Shown one piece after another: positions 1-8,531 of a DNA stretch of 64,000 nt. The translations under genes were made by a program, and so were the position numbers. The notes below the pieces were generated by a model. That model did not search any database. It had not been told where the DNA came from and was given only the letters and a program-made list of their open reading frames with translations. Within the stretch, counting starts at the first letter, position 1. Every line of letters begins with the position of its first letter. Origin of the DNA: Clostridia bacterium. GTDB taxonomy: Bacteria > Bacillota > Clostridia > Christensenellales > Aristaeellaceae. Location of the stretch: assembly GCA_017549335.1 (NCBI GenBank), contig JAFYVB010000029.1:91153-155152 (forward strand), given 5' to 3'.

Positions 1-1
1 T

Positions 2-655
2 TTAAAAGAGAAATACCACGTCACCGTGATCGATTTCCCCGCCCACGGGCAGTCCTCCCGCCCGCCAAAGCCTTGGGGCGTCGGTGATTTTGCCGCCTGT
101 GTTAAGGAATTGATCCTTCAGCTGGGCATTGCTCCCTGCGATATCGTAGCTCACTCCTTCGGCGGACGCGTCGCTTTGCATCTGGGCGCACATGAGCCGC
201 ATTTGATCAACCGTTTGGTGCTCACCGGCGGTGCAGGCTTGAAAAAACCGCAGACAGAGGAACAGAAAAAGCGCTCCGCCAAATATCAGAAAAGCAAAAA
301 GCTTTTGGAAAAGGTAATTTCCATCGGCGGCCCTTTCAAAACCCTTGGTGAGAAAAGCATGGAAAAGCTGCGCAAGAAATTCGGCTCTGCCGACTACAAC
401 GCGCTGGATGAAGAAATGCGCCAGACCTTCGTCAAGGTCATTTCGGAAGATCTGTCTCCCCTCCTCCCTCAAATCAAAGCCTCCACGCTGCTCGTTTGGG
501 GCGAAAACGATCAGGACACCCCGCTGTGGATGGGACAGAAAATGGAAAAAGAGATCCCCGACGCCGGGCTTGTTCTCTTTGAAAACGACGATCACTACGC
601 TTATCTGCGTCAATGGCCACGCTTTGTGCGCGTGCTTGAGGCGTTCCTGAAGTGA
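2..655 (+). CDS. Alpha/beta hydrolase, 5' end outside the window
   Basis: The reading frame is open from the first complete codon of the window, so the true start lies upstream and only about 217 residues are seen. The visible part begins in a hydrophobic strand ending VIDFPAHGQS, typical of the strand and loop that follow the oxyanion region. It then has AHSFGGRVAL, the nucleophile elbow (G-x-S-x-G form, serine nucleophile), followed by a lid-like charged segment. Further on, WGENDQDTP carries the likely catalytic Asp, and NDDHYAY the likely catalytic His. The substrate cannot be told. It is followed after 10 bases by a Mur ligase and then a Ddl, so a role around cell-wall precursors is possible, but that rests only on context. 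Confidence 0.85.
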   Translation, partial: LKEKYHVTVIDFPAHGQSSRPPKPWGVGDFAACVKELILQLGIAPCDIVAHSFGGRVALHLGAHEPHLINRLVLTGGAGLKKPQTEEQKKRSAKYQKSKKLLEKVISIGGPFKTLGEKSMEKLRKKFGSADYNALDEEMRQTFVKVISEDLSPLLPQIKASTLLVWGENDQDTPLWMGQKMEKEIPDAGLVLFENDDHYAYLRQWPRFVRVLEAFLK

Positions 656-665
656 GGTTATACAA

Positions 666-2204
666 TTGCTGAATCTTCTGCAAAAAATCATTTTCCTGCT
701 TCCCGCTATTGCCGCAACAGCTGCCGGCATCCTGATGGCGCGCAGATTGCTGCATTATTTCCAGCTGGAAAGCTATCAGTTTTACGGCTACAGCAAAACC
801 TGCCTGCGCCGCTGGAAAGCGCTGCTGCCTTGCATGATCCTGCCGCTGGTTTGGGGAGGCGTTTGTTTTATTACCAACCGCCCCATCGCCGCTGTCATTA
901 TTCTTCTTTCCGGGTATCTGCTTGCAAAGCGTCAGGCAAACGCAAAGGAGAAAAAGCCCTTTGTCATCACCGCCCGTATGAAGCGGCTGTACGTCATCCT
1001 CGGCATCGTTTTGTTCTGCTTTGCGCTGATCCACCCCGCTTTGATCGCGCTTCTCCCTTTGCTGGTTGCGCTGGCTGCGCTCATTGCGCTGCCCATTGAA
1101 AAATCCATCAACCGCATGTACATGCGCGATGCACAGAAAAAGCTTTTTGCAAACCAAGGGCTGATCCGCATCGGCATCACCGGCAGCTACGGCAAAACCA
1201 GCGTCAAGGTGATCCTGTACACCATCCTTTCGCAGAAATACAATGTGCTTTCGACCCCCGCTTCCTTTAACACCCCCATGGGACTTACCCGTGTCATCCG
1301 CGAGCGGCTGGAGCCTGCGCATCAGATTTTTCTGGCCGAAATGGGCGCGCGCCACAAAAAGGACATCAAAGAGCTGACCGACTTCATTCAGCCCACCATC
1401 GGCGTGCTTACCAGTGTCGGCCCCCAGCATCTGGATACCTTCAAAACGCTGGAAAACATCATTCATACCAAGTATGATCTGATCCGCGCTTTGCCCGAAG
1501 ACGGTTTTGCCGTGTTCAATGGCAACAATGCTATCTGCGAGGATTTGCACAGTAAAACCATGCAGAAACCCAAGGCGCTCATCGGCAAGAAAGGCTCCGA
1601 TGCCTGGGCGGAAGACATTTCACTTTCCGCAGAAGGCAGCAGTTTTACGCTTTGCCTCAAGGACGGCGCCCGTATCCCCTGCACCACCCGACTGCTGGGT
1701 GCGCATAACATCAGCAATATTCTCCTTGCCTGTGTTGTTGGCCGTCATCTGGGTCTTTCCAATCTGCAGCTGCAGCGGGGCGTATCCATGCTTCAGCCCG
1801 TGGAGCACCGTTTACAGCTTCTGCGCAGCGCAGGCGGCGTAACCGTCATCGACGACGCCTTCAACAGCAATCCCAGCGGCGCAAAGGCTGCGCTGGATGT
1901 GCTGGCAAAGTTCCCCGGCCGCCGCATCATCGTTACCCCCGGCATGGTGGAACTGGGCGGCGATGAAGACAAGTTCAACCGCGAGTTCGGCCGCGAAATG
2001 GCTTCTGCTGCCGACGTCTGCGTGCTGATCGGCAAAAAACATACCCGTCCCATTCAGGAAGGGCTCATCGAAACCGGCTACCCCCAGCAGGATATTCACG
2101 TATTCCCCTCGCTGGCTGACGCAACCCAATGGCTCAACGGCTTTATGAAGCCGGGCGATTTCATCCTGTACGAAAACGATCTTCCCGATCATTATTCCGA
2201 ATAA
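666..2204 (+). CDS. Membrane-anchored Mur ligase (MurF-like)
   Basis: 512 residues, starting at TTG behind a GAGG about 9 bases upstream. The ATP-binding loop GSYGKTSVK sits at residues 173-181, followed by the Mur-ligase central domain (FLAEMGARHKKDI, SVGPQHLDTF) and a C-terminal domain with VIDDAFNSNPSG and TPGMVELGG, as in MurF, which adds D-Ala-D-Ala to the UDP-MurNAc-tripeptide. Ahead of the P-loop, where MurF normally has its uridine-binding domain, this protein has about four hydrophobic helices (near 5-22, 53-70, 72-88 and 108-143). It should therefore sit in the membrane with a cytoplasmic ligase domain. The ddl-like gene 17 bases downstream supports a D-Ala-D-Ala substrate. Whether it is the organism's main MurF is unknown; a MurT-like or other amide ligase is the alternative. 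Confidence 0.8.
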   Translation: MLNLLQKIIFLLPAIAATAAGILMARRLLHYFQLESYQFYGYSKTCLRRWKALLPCMILPLVWGGVCFITNRPIAAVIILLSGYLLAKRQANAKEKKPFVITARMKRLYVILGIVLFCFALIHPALIALLPLLVALAALIALPIEKSINRMYMRDAQKKLFANQGLIRIGITGSYGKTSVKVILYTILSQKYNVLSTPASFNTPMGLTRVIRERLEPAHQIFLAEMGARHKKDIKELTDFIQPTIGVLTSVGPQHLDTFKTLENIIHTKYDLIRALPEDGFAVFNGNNAICEDLHSKTMQKPKALIGKKGSDAWAEDISLSAEGSSFTLCLKDGARIPCTTRLLGAHNISNILLACVVGRHLGLSNLQLQRGVSMLQPVEHRLQLLRSAGGVTVIDDAFNSNPSGAKAALDVLAKFPGRRIIVTPGMVELGGDEDKFNREFGREMASAADVCVLIGKKHTRPIQEGLIETGYPQQDIHVFPSLADATQWLNGFMKPGDFILYENDLPDHYSE

Positions 2205-2221
2205 ATTTGGAGGCACCGAAA

Positions 2222-3448
2222 ATGTCTAAGATTCAACTGGGCGTCATCTTTGGCAGCCGCACCTGCGAACACGAAGTTTCCATCATCAGCGGCGTACAGC
2301 TGGCCCGCAGCGCAGACCGTGAAAAATACGACGTATGGCCCATTTATATCGCCAAGGACGGCCGCTGGTATACCGGCGAAAAGCTGCTGGATATCAAAAC
2401 CTATACCCCCTTTGATCCTTATGCCAAGGGCATAACCCGCGTAACCCTTGACCTGACGGCAGGCTCCGGTGCGCTGATCACCTATCAGCAAAACTCCGGT
2501 CTCTTTGCCAAAGGCGTAACTCCTGTGACCGTATGCAAGCTGGATTGCGTGATCCCTGTCATGCATGGTCTCCACGGCGAAGACGGTACGCTTCAGGGTC
2601 TTTTTGAGCTTGCCAACATCCCCTATTCCTCCACCGGCGTTGGCGGCAGCGCCATCGGCATGGATAAAATCATGATGAAGCAAGTCTTCCGCGGCATGGG
2701 TTTCCCCATTCTGCCTGATATTTTTGCCCTGCGCAGCCAGTGGAAAGCCGATCCTGATGCTGTGATCGCCCGTGTAGAAGAAAAGCTGGGCTACCCCGTA
2801 TTCTGCAAGCCCGCGTGTCTGGGCTCCTCCATCGGCGTCAGCCGCGCCAACGATCGCGAAGGTCTGAAGGAATCCCTTGACCTTGCCTTCTCCTATGACC
2901 GCCGCGTGCTGATCGAAAAGGGTCTGGATCGTCCCGTTGAAGTCAACTGCTCCGTGCTGGGCTATGACGGCGAAACCCGCACCTCCGTTACCGAAATGCC
3001 CACCACTGCCAGCGGCGATCTGCTGGACTTTGCCGACAAGTACCTCTCCGGCGGCAGCGGCAGCAAGGGCATGGCTTCCCTGCAGCGCGTTATGCCTGCG
3101 CCTGTAGGCGACGCCATGATCAAGCGCATCGAAGCGCTCTCCTGCGATATTTTCAATGCGCTGGACTGCAAGGGCGTAGTGCGTATTGACTATATGCTGA
3201 CCGGCGAAGACGAACTCTACATCACCGAGATCAATACCATCCCCGGCTCCATGGCCTTCTATCTGTGGAACGAAAGTGGCCTCTCCTATCCCAAGCTCAT
3301 CGATAAGCTGGTGGAATATGCCCGCAAGGCCCATGCCGATAAAAACGAAAACAATTTCGCCTTCACCTCCGATATTCTCAGCGGTGTTTCCCTCGGCGGC
3401 AAGACCGGCGCAAAGAACGGCGGCAAGCTGGGCGGTAAGCTGGGCTGA
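2222..3448 (+). CDS. ddl: D-alanine--D-alanine ligase family protein
   Basis: 408 residues from the ATG placed by GGAGG 8 bases upstream; the frame is open further upstream but has no comparable site. The N-terminal motif EHEVSIISG, the ATP-grasp segments KPACLGSSIGVS and VEVNCSVLG, and the Mg-binding end RIDYMLTGEDELYITEINT are those of D-Ala-D-Ala ligases, which make the dipeptide for MurF. The active-site loop reads NTIPGSMAFYLW rather than the common NTLPGFT, so acceptor specificity (D-Ala versus another D-residue) should be left open. After the family's normal end the protein carries a tail rich in Gly and Lys (GGKTGAKNGGKLGGKLG). It is the last gene of the hydrolase-Mur ligase-ddl group and ends at a shared terminator. 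Confidence 0.9.
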   Translation: MSKIQLGVIFGSRTCEHEVSIISGVQLARSADREKYDVWPIYIAKDGRWYTGEKLLDIKTYTPFDPYAKGITRVTLDLTAGSGALITYQQNSGLFAKGVTPVTVCKLDCVIPVMHGLHGEDGTLQGLFELANIPYSSTGVGGSAIGMDKIMMKQVFRGMGFPILPDIFALRSQWKADPDAVIARVEEKLGYPVFCKPACLGSSIGVSRANDREGLKESLDLAFSYDRRVLIEKGLDRPVEVNCSVLGYDGETRTSVTEMPTTASGDLLDFADKYLSGGSGSKGMASLQRVMPAPVGDAMIKRIEALSCDIFNALDCKGVVRIDYMLTGEDELYITEINTIPGSMAFYLWNESGLSYPKLIDKLVEYARKAHADKNENNFAFTSDILSGVSLGGKTGAKNGGKLGGKLG

Positions 3449-3462
3449 TCGATCCGAACAGC

Positions 3463-3498
3463 AAAAAAGCCAAGCTGCAAATGCAGTTTGGCTTTTTT
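3463..3498. terminator. Bidirectional terminator between ddl and uvrB
   Basis: An A-run, then GCCAA-CTGCA paired with TGCAG-TTGGC around an AA loop, then a T-run. The hairpin has A/T tracts on both sides and lies between two convergent genes, so it should stop both. Confidence 0.9.
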
Positions 3499-3506
3499 AT
3501 TTGCTT

Positions 3507-5510
3507 TTAATAGCGTTTATTTCGCTTTCTGTGCTGGGGCTGCGGTTTGGCCACCGGTTGCTGGCCCTTGATTTCAAAGAGCTTATCGCGCAATTTTGCG
3601 GCCTTTTCAAAGTCCAGGCTGCTGGCCGCATCCAGCATCTGATCTTCCAGATGCTGGATCAGCGATGCCCGCTCTTCATCGTTCATGGCGTCGCCCGCCG
3701 TTTCCTTGGCCTTATCGGTGATCTCAAGCAGCGCGCGCACCGCACTCTTTACCGTTTCGGGGGTTATGCCGTTAGCTTCATTGTAAGCTTCCTGAATGGC
3801 ACGGCGACGGTTGGTCTCGCCGATGGCGCGCATCATGCTGTCCGTCATGCCGTCCGCATACATGATCACCCGTCCGTCCGCATTTCGCGCCGCACGGCCG
3901 ATAGTCTGCACAAGGCTGGTTTCGGAGCGGAGGAAACCTTCCTTGTCGGCATCCAGAATGGCTACCAGCGATACTTCCGGCAGGTCAAGACCTTCGCGCA
4001 GCAGGTTGATGCCCACCAGCACGTCGTATTGACCCAAGCGCAGATCGCGGATCAGCTCCATGCGCTCCATAGTCTGAATATCGCTGTGCAGATAGCGCAC
4101 GCGAATGCCCACGTCATCCAGATATTCCGTCAGGCTTTCCGCCATTTTCTTGGTCAAGGTGGTGACCAGCACACGCTCTTTGCGGGCAACCACGGCGTTG
4201 ATTTCGCCGATCAGATCATCCACCTGCCCCGTTGCGGGACGCACGATGATCTTGGGATCGAGCAAGCCCGTCGGTCTGATCAGCTGCTCCACCGTTTGCT
4301 GGCTGTGCTCCGCTTCGTAGGGGCCGGGCGTAGCCGATACAAACATCGTGGGGCCGATACGGCTTTCAAATTCGGGAAAGGTCAGCGGGCGATTGTCATA
4401 GGCGGAGGGCAGGCGGAAGCCATATTCCACCAGCGCCGTCTTGCGGGCCTTATCACCGGCATACATTGCCCGGATCTGCGGAATGGTTTGGTGGCTTTCG
4501 TCAATGAACACCACAAAATCCTTGGGGAAGTAGTCCAGCAGCGAAAAAGGCGGATCGCCCGGCTGTCTTCCGTCAAAGTACCGGCTGTAATTCTCAATGC
4601 CCGTGCAGAAGCCGATTTCACGGAGCATTTCAATATCATAGCGGGTGCGCTGGGCGATACGCTCGGCCTCCAGCGGCTTGCCTGCCTTTTCAAATTCCTC
4701 GATCTGCAGCTTCAGATCCTGCTCGATACAAGCGATGTTCTTTTCCCGCTCCACGGCATTGGTGGCATAGTGGGTGGCAGGATAAATGGAAATATGCTGC
4801 AGCGTATGCACCGTTTTGCCCGTAGTGGGATTGAATTCGCTGATGCGGTCGATCTCATCCCCAAAGTATTCCACGCGGATGGCTTCATCCTGCATGCTGG
4901 CAGGCATGATCTCCACCACGTCGCCGCGAACGCGGAACGTTCCGCGGGAAAACGCAAAGTCGTTGCGGTCAAACTGGATATCCACCAGCTTTCGAAGCAG
5001 CTCGTCCCGCGGCAATTCCATTCCCGGACGCAGCGAGATCATCTGATTGGTGTACTCGCTGGGATCGCCCATGGAATAAATGCAGCTGACGGATGCAACG
5101 ATAATCACGTCGTTTCGTTCCCGCAGGGCTGCCGTGGCGCTGTGACGCAGCCGGTCGATCTCATCATTGATCGATGCATCCTTTTCGATGTAGGTGTCGC
5201 TGGATGCAATATACGCCTCCGGCTGATAATAATCGTAATAGGACACAAAATACTCTACGGCGCTGTCGGGGAAAAAGGCTTTGAACTCAGAGCAAAGCTG
5301 CGCCGCCAGCGTTTTATTGTGGGCGATGACCAGCGTGGGCTTGTTCAGCCGCGCGATCACATTGGCCATGGTGAAGGTTTTGCCCGAGCCCGTCACGCCC
5401 AGCAGCGTCTGGCAGGTTTTCCCCTCTTCAAAGCCCTTTACAAGCGCTTCGATGGCCTGCGGCTGATCGCCGGTGGGTTTATATTCGGAATGCAGTTCGA
5501 ATCGGTTCAT
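3507..5510 (-). CDS. uvrB: Excinuclease ABC subunit B
   Basis: 667 residues, full length for UvrB, the helicase-like subunit that verifies damage and recruits UvrC in nucleotide excision repair. The Walker A loop GVTGSGKT (residues 38-45) follows the typical N-terminus with GDQPQAI. The beta-hairpin region has [11 protein letters not shown], the DEAD-like box is [11 protein letters not shown], and motif VI has [12 protein letters not shown]. The C-terminal UVR motif for UvrC contact is at about 615-650 ([20 protein letters not shown]), followed by a basic tail. It is transcribed alone, from a good sigma-A promoter at 5558-5586. I looked for a LexA box around that promoter and found none. Confidence 0.98.
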   Translation of the reverse strand: MNRFELHSEYKPTGDQPQAIEALVKGFEEGKTCQTLLGVTGSGKTFTMANVIARLNKPTLVIAHNKTLAAQLCSEFKAFFPDSAVEYFVSYYDYYQPEAYIASSDTYIEKDASINDEIDRLRHSATAALRERNDVIIVASVSCIYSMGDPSEYTNQMISLRPGMELPRDELLRKLVDIQFDRNDFAFSRGTFRVRGDVVEIMPASMQDEAIRVEYFGDEIDRISEFNPTTGKTVHTLQHISIYPATHYATNAVEREKNIACIEQDLKLQIEEFEKAGKPLEAERIAQRTRYDIEMLREIGFCTGIENYSRYFDGRQPGDPPFSLLDYFPKDFVVFIDESHQTIPQIRAMYAGDKARKTALVEYGFRLPSAYDNRPLTFPEFESRIGPTMFVSATPGPYEAEHSQQTVEQLIRPTGLLDPKIIVRPATGQVDDLIGEINAVVARKERVLVTTLTKKMAESLTEYLDDVGIRVRYLHSDIQTMERMELIRDLRLGQYDVLVGINLLREGLDLPEVSLVAILDADKEGFLRSETSLVQTIGRAARNADGRVIMYADGMTDSMMRAIGETNRRRAIQEAYNEANGITPETVKSAVRALLEITDKAKETAGDAMNDEERASLIQHLEDQMLDAASSLDFEKAAKLRDKLFEIKGQQPVAKPQPQHRKRNKRY

Positions 5511-5557
5511 AATCCTGCCTTTTCAGAGAGAAGATAAAATAAAAGTATTTATATCAA

Positions 5558-5586
5558 ATTATATCATAGCCGTTTTCCCTTATCAA
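5558..5586 (-). promoter_or_regulatory. sigma-A promoter of uvrB
   Basis: Reading the minus strand: -35 TTGATA (5 of 6), spacer of 17, -10 TATAAT (6 of 6), about 50 bases before the uvrB start. The rest of the 5511-5756 gap holds no gene; I saw no clear promoter for the divergent murA. Confidence 0.8.
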
Positions 5587-5756
5587 CCACAAACAATTGG
5601 CACCGGAAGCCACGATTTTCGTTGAGTTCCGTTTCATTCTTTCCGAAATTCGACTTTTGATGCTGCTTTTCCGTTTTTTTCGACGGATATAAAAAGCTGC
5701 CGTGCGCAGAATGAGGCTGTCGGCATTCGCCGGCCAAGCAAACGGAGGTGCTTTTT

Positions 5757-7031
5757 ATGCCGGTATATCACATCAGGCAATCGCCTGTATTACAGGGAGA
5801 AGCGCAGATCAACGTCGCAAAGAATGCCGTGCTTCCTATTTTGGCGGCGTCGCTTTTATGTTCATCGCCCGTAACTGTAAGAAAAGTTCCCAAGCTTAAG
5901 GACATCGACAGCATGGCGGAGGTGCTGAAAGCCTGCGGTGCGCAGATCCAAAAGGAAGAGGACAGCCTGACGATCCGTGCGCCTGCGCTGAATAATCCCA
6001 TCGAAAGCGCTCCCTTTCACAAGCTGCGTGCGTCCGTCCTTGTTCTGGGGCCTTTATGTGCAAGGCTTCATGAAGCCGACGTGCCTCTTCCCGGAGGATG
6101 CGCCATCGGTCAGCGGCCGGTGGATATCCACCTGAAAGGTTTGAAGGCCATGGGCGTGGAATCGCATTTGGAAAACAGCCGCGTCATCAGCCGGGGAACA
6201 CCGAAAAGCGGATACATTTACCTTGATTTTCCCAGCGTGGGCGCGACGGAAAACCTCCTGATGACCGCTGCTTTGACAAAAGGAGTCACACGCATTGAAA
6301 ACGCTGCAAAAGAGCCCGAGATCGTCGATCTGGCGGATTTTCTGACCCTCGCAGGCGCCCGTATCTGGGGCGCGGGCACGGGAACGATCGTGATTGACGG
6401 CGTTGAAAAGCTGACGGGCGTTGAGTTTACCCCCATTCCCGACCGTATCGAAGCGGGTACGCTGGCCTGCGCCGCTGCCGTGACGGATGGAAGCATTCTG
6501 CTGACAGGCGCGAGAAGCGATCATTTGCGATCTCTTTTGCACAAGCTGCGGGAAACGGGAATGCTCATTCTTGAAGACGCCCGCGGACTTCATCTGCGCG
6601 GACGCGCCAAACGCGCCGTTGACATTCACACCCTTTCCTATCCCGGCTTTCCCACCGATCTGCAGGCTCCTATGATGACCGTAGCCACGCAGACCAAAGG
6701 CCAAAGCATTTTCATGGAAACGATCTTTGAAAACCGCTATATGCACGCCGTGTCTTTATGCCGCATGGGCGCGAACATCCGCACCGAAGGCCGCATGGCG
6801 CTCATTCAGGGCGGCGCGCCGTTGACAGGTGCAACGGTGGAGGCTACCGATTTGAGAGCGGGAGCGGCGCTGATGATCGCAGGACTGATCGCTCAAGGAG
6901 AAACATACCTTGTTGATAAACCCGGACATATCAGCCGCGGCTACGATCTGCTGGATCAAAAGCTGAATGCAATGGGCGCCCGGATATCCTGCGAAACAGG
7001 TCGTGCCCCCGAGGCCAGGTTGACAAAGTAA
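5757..7031 (+). CDS. murA: UDP-N-acetylglucosamine 1-carboxyvinyltransferase
   Basis: 424 residues, starting at ATG 8 bases after GGAGG; an in-frame GTG at 5748 overlaps that site and is less likely. MurA transfers enolpyruvate from PEP to UDP-GlcNAc in the cytoplasm, the first committed step of peptidoglycan synthesis and the target of fosfomycin. Signature residues are visible: INVAKNAVLPIL (the Lys-Asn pair near 22-23), PLPGGCAIGQRPVD with the catalytic Cys at residue 115, YPGFPTDLQ with the catalytic Asp, and DLRAGAALMIAG with the PEP-binding Arg. Bacillota often have two MurA paralogues; which one this is cannot be told. The gene stands alone, and a promoter for the next gene overlaps its last codons. 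Confidence 0.95.
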   Translation: MPVYHIRQSPVLQGEAQINVAKNAVLPILAASLLCSSPVTVRKVPKLKDIDSMAEVLKACGAQIQKEEDSLTIRAPALNNPIESAPFHKLRASVLVLGPLCARLHEADVPLPGGCAIGQRPVDIHLKGLKAMGVESHLENSRVISRGTPKSGYIYLDFPSVGATENLLMTAALTKGVTRIENAAKEPEIVDLADFLTLAGARIWGAGTGTIVIDGVEKLTGVEFTPIPDRIEAGTLACAAAVTDGSILLTGARSDHLRSLLHKLRETGMLILEDARGLHLRGRAKRAVDIHTLSYPGFPTDLQAPMMTVATQTKGQSIFMETIFENRYMHAVSLCRMGANIRTEGRMALIQGGAPLTGATVEATDLRAGAALMIAGLIAQGETYLVDKPGHISRGYDLLDQKLNAMGARISCETGRAPEARLTK

Positions 7032-7048
7032 AGGGTAAAACCTATAAT
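7020..7048 (+). promoter_or_regulatory. Perfect-consensus sigma-A promoter
   Basis: -35 TTGACA inside the last codons of murA, spacer of 17, -10 TATAAT. All 12 consensus bases match. It serves the membrane-protein gene at 7079 and probably the next one. Confidence 0.85.
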
Positions 7049-7078
7049 ACATATATCACCGAAGAAGGATTGCTTTTT

Positions 7079-7822
7079 ATGAAAACGCTGCGTATCATTG
7101 TGATCATCCTGCTGACTGCAGCTGTGCTGCTGGTCATTACAAGTCCTGCCCTTTTATCAGGTATTCTTCCCGAAAATATCCTGACGACTGCAAAGCTTGA
7201 GGAATTTCCGCTGCTGGGTTCATGCGTTGAGATCGCTTCCCAGCTGATTGCCTCCCTCAAAGCGGAAGCACTGCCTCCCATCGCCGTTGTCACCAATGCC
7301 ATCGGCCCTACCTTTTGGGATGAGCTTTCCTCCCTTTTGATGGTTGCCGTACTTTCCATCCCTGTATCACTTCTGCTGGGCTTTTTGTTGTATAAGCCCC
7401 TGTATCGCGGCCCCATTTGGAAAACGCTGCTCTACATTTCCCTCAATCTCGTTTCCGTCATGGCGGCGTGGATCATCTACCGCCGGTTCTATTTCACCTT
7501 TGTGATCGAAGGGCTTTTGATGGAAAACATCACCAATACCGCCACGCTCACGGTTGTGAATTTCCTCACTCAGCTGATTTCCGCTGCCGCCATCGGCACG
7601 CTGGCGCTGAAGGTTGCCCTTGCCGCGCTGGCCACGCGCATCGTCGTAGGCAAGATCATTATGCCCATTATCGGCACGTTGATCAGAACCCTGCTTTTTG
7701 CCTTCTTCATTGCACTGATTCTTTTGCTGCAAAGCGATCCCACCACCTATATGCTCACGCTTCCCGTCATGCTGGCTGCGCTGGGTTTAAGCGCGGTTAC
7801 CGACTGGATCTTCGGCAGTTGA
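7079..7822 (+). CDS. Multi-pass membrane protein of unknown function
   Basis: 247 residues, ATG 9 bases after GAAGAAGGA. I do not recognise a family. The chain begins with a signal-like hydrophobic helix (residues 3-22), followed by about 60 more polar residues that would lie outside. Five or six further hydrophobic segments follow, the last ending close to the C-terminus. Between helices it carries few charges, and there is no visible catalytic motif. It has its own perfect consensus promoter, so it is probably well expressed, and it is followed after 15 bases by a nucleotidyltransferase gene that may be cotranscribed. A polytopic membrane protein is certain; its role is not. Confidence 0.8.
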   Translation: MKTLRIIVIILLTAAVLLVITSPALLSGILPENILTTAKLEEFPLLGSCVEIASQLIASLKAEALPPIAVVTNAIGPTFWDELSSLLMVAVLSIPVSLLLGFLLYKPLYRGPIWKTLLYISLNLVSVMAAWIIYRRFYFTFVIEGLLMENITNTATLTVVNFLTQLISAAAIGTLALKVALAALATRIVVGKIIMPIIGTLIRTLLFAFFIALILLLQSDPTTYMLTLPVMLAALGLSAVTDWIFGS

Positions 7823-7837
7823 GGAAAGGTACTGTTT

Positions 7838-8497
7838 ATGATCAATCTTTCCGATTTTATGAATATGTTTTCGCAATCGCTGAATCAAGCATTCGGCGAT
7901 CGCGTTTGGTTTGTCGGTCTGCAGGGCAGTCATGCCCGCGGAGAAGCGACGGAAAACAGCGATATCGATACCGTTGTTATTCTGGATGCGCTCACCGCTG
8001 ACGACGTGAAAACATACAATGCGATGCTTGATACGCTGCCCCACAGAGAACTGCTCTGCGGCTTTCTGTCGGGGAAAGAGGATCTCCTGCACTGGGAACC
8101 TTCCGATCTGTTCCAGTTCTATTATGACACCCAGCCGATCAAAGGCAGTCTTGACGCCTTACTGCCCCTGCTTGACGCTGCATCTGTGAACCGCGCGGTG
8201 AAGATCGGTGCGTGCAATATTTTTCACGGCTGTGTGCATAATATGCTCTATGAAAAGAGCGAGGATATCCTCAAAGCGCTTTACAAGTCCGCATCTTTTG
8301 TGCTGCAGGCCATCTGTTTTCAGGAAAACGGCAAGTACATAAACCGGCAAAGCGAATTAAAGCAGCTGCTGTCCCCCGATGACCGCATCATTGCCGATAC
8401 GTTCCTGCATCTGAAAAAGGGCGGTGCTGTGGATTTTGAAAAAATGTCCGAAACGCTGCTTTCATGGTCGCAAAAGCAGCTCCATAAAACCACATAA
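7838..8497 (+). CDS. Minimal-type nucleotidyltransferase domain protein
   Basis: 219 residues. The N-terminal 60 residues show the polymerase-beta-fold nucleotidyltransferase signature: GSHARGEATENSDIDTVV, with Gly30-Ser31 and the two metal-binding acidic residues Asp42 and Asp44. Such proteins transfer a nucleoside monophosphate to a protein, a drug or another small molecule. The remaining 150 residues look helical and may be a fused HEPN-like or DUF4037-like part, but I see no Rx4-6H motif, so a toxin-antitoxin role is not supported. The start ATG follows AGGAAAGG. The gene lies 15 bases after the membrane protein and ends at a strong terminator. The substrate is unknown. Confidence 0.75.
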   Translation: MINLSDFMNMFSQSLNQAFGDRVWFVGLQGSHARGEATENSDIDTVVILDALTADDVKTYNAMLDTLPHRELLCGFLSGKEDLLHWEPSDLFQFYYDTQPIKGSLDALLPLLDAASVNRAVKIGACNIFHGCVHNMLYEKSEDILKALYKSASFVLQAICFQENGKYINRQSELKQLLSPDDRIIADTFLHLKKGGAVDFEKMSETLLSWSQKQLHKTT

Positions 8498-8525
8498 AAA
8501 CAGCCGGGCAAATCCCGGCTGTTTT
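8497..8525. terminator. Bidirectional terminator
   Basis: ACAGCCGGG and CCCGGCTGT pair around a short loop, with an A-run on one side and a T-run on the other. It separates the nucleotidyltransferase gene from the convergent histidine kinase gene. Confidence 0.9.
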
Positions 8526-8531
8526 ATATTA

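Noticed and set aside
3276-5537. Very long plus-strand open frame (about 750 codons) opposite uvrB
   Set aside because: Its translation is low-complexity in character, with no motif, and the opposite strand is plainly UvrB; GC-rich codon use opens such shadows.
5511-5756. LexA box at uvrB and a murA promoter
   Set aside because: No GAAC-N4-GTTC site was found, and candidate -35/-10 pairs for murA had wrong spacing.
7838-8497. Toxin-antitoxin module (MNT-HEPN)
   Set aside because: The nucleotidyltransferase signature is present but no adjacent HEPN partner or Rx4-6H motif is visible.
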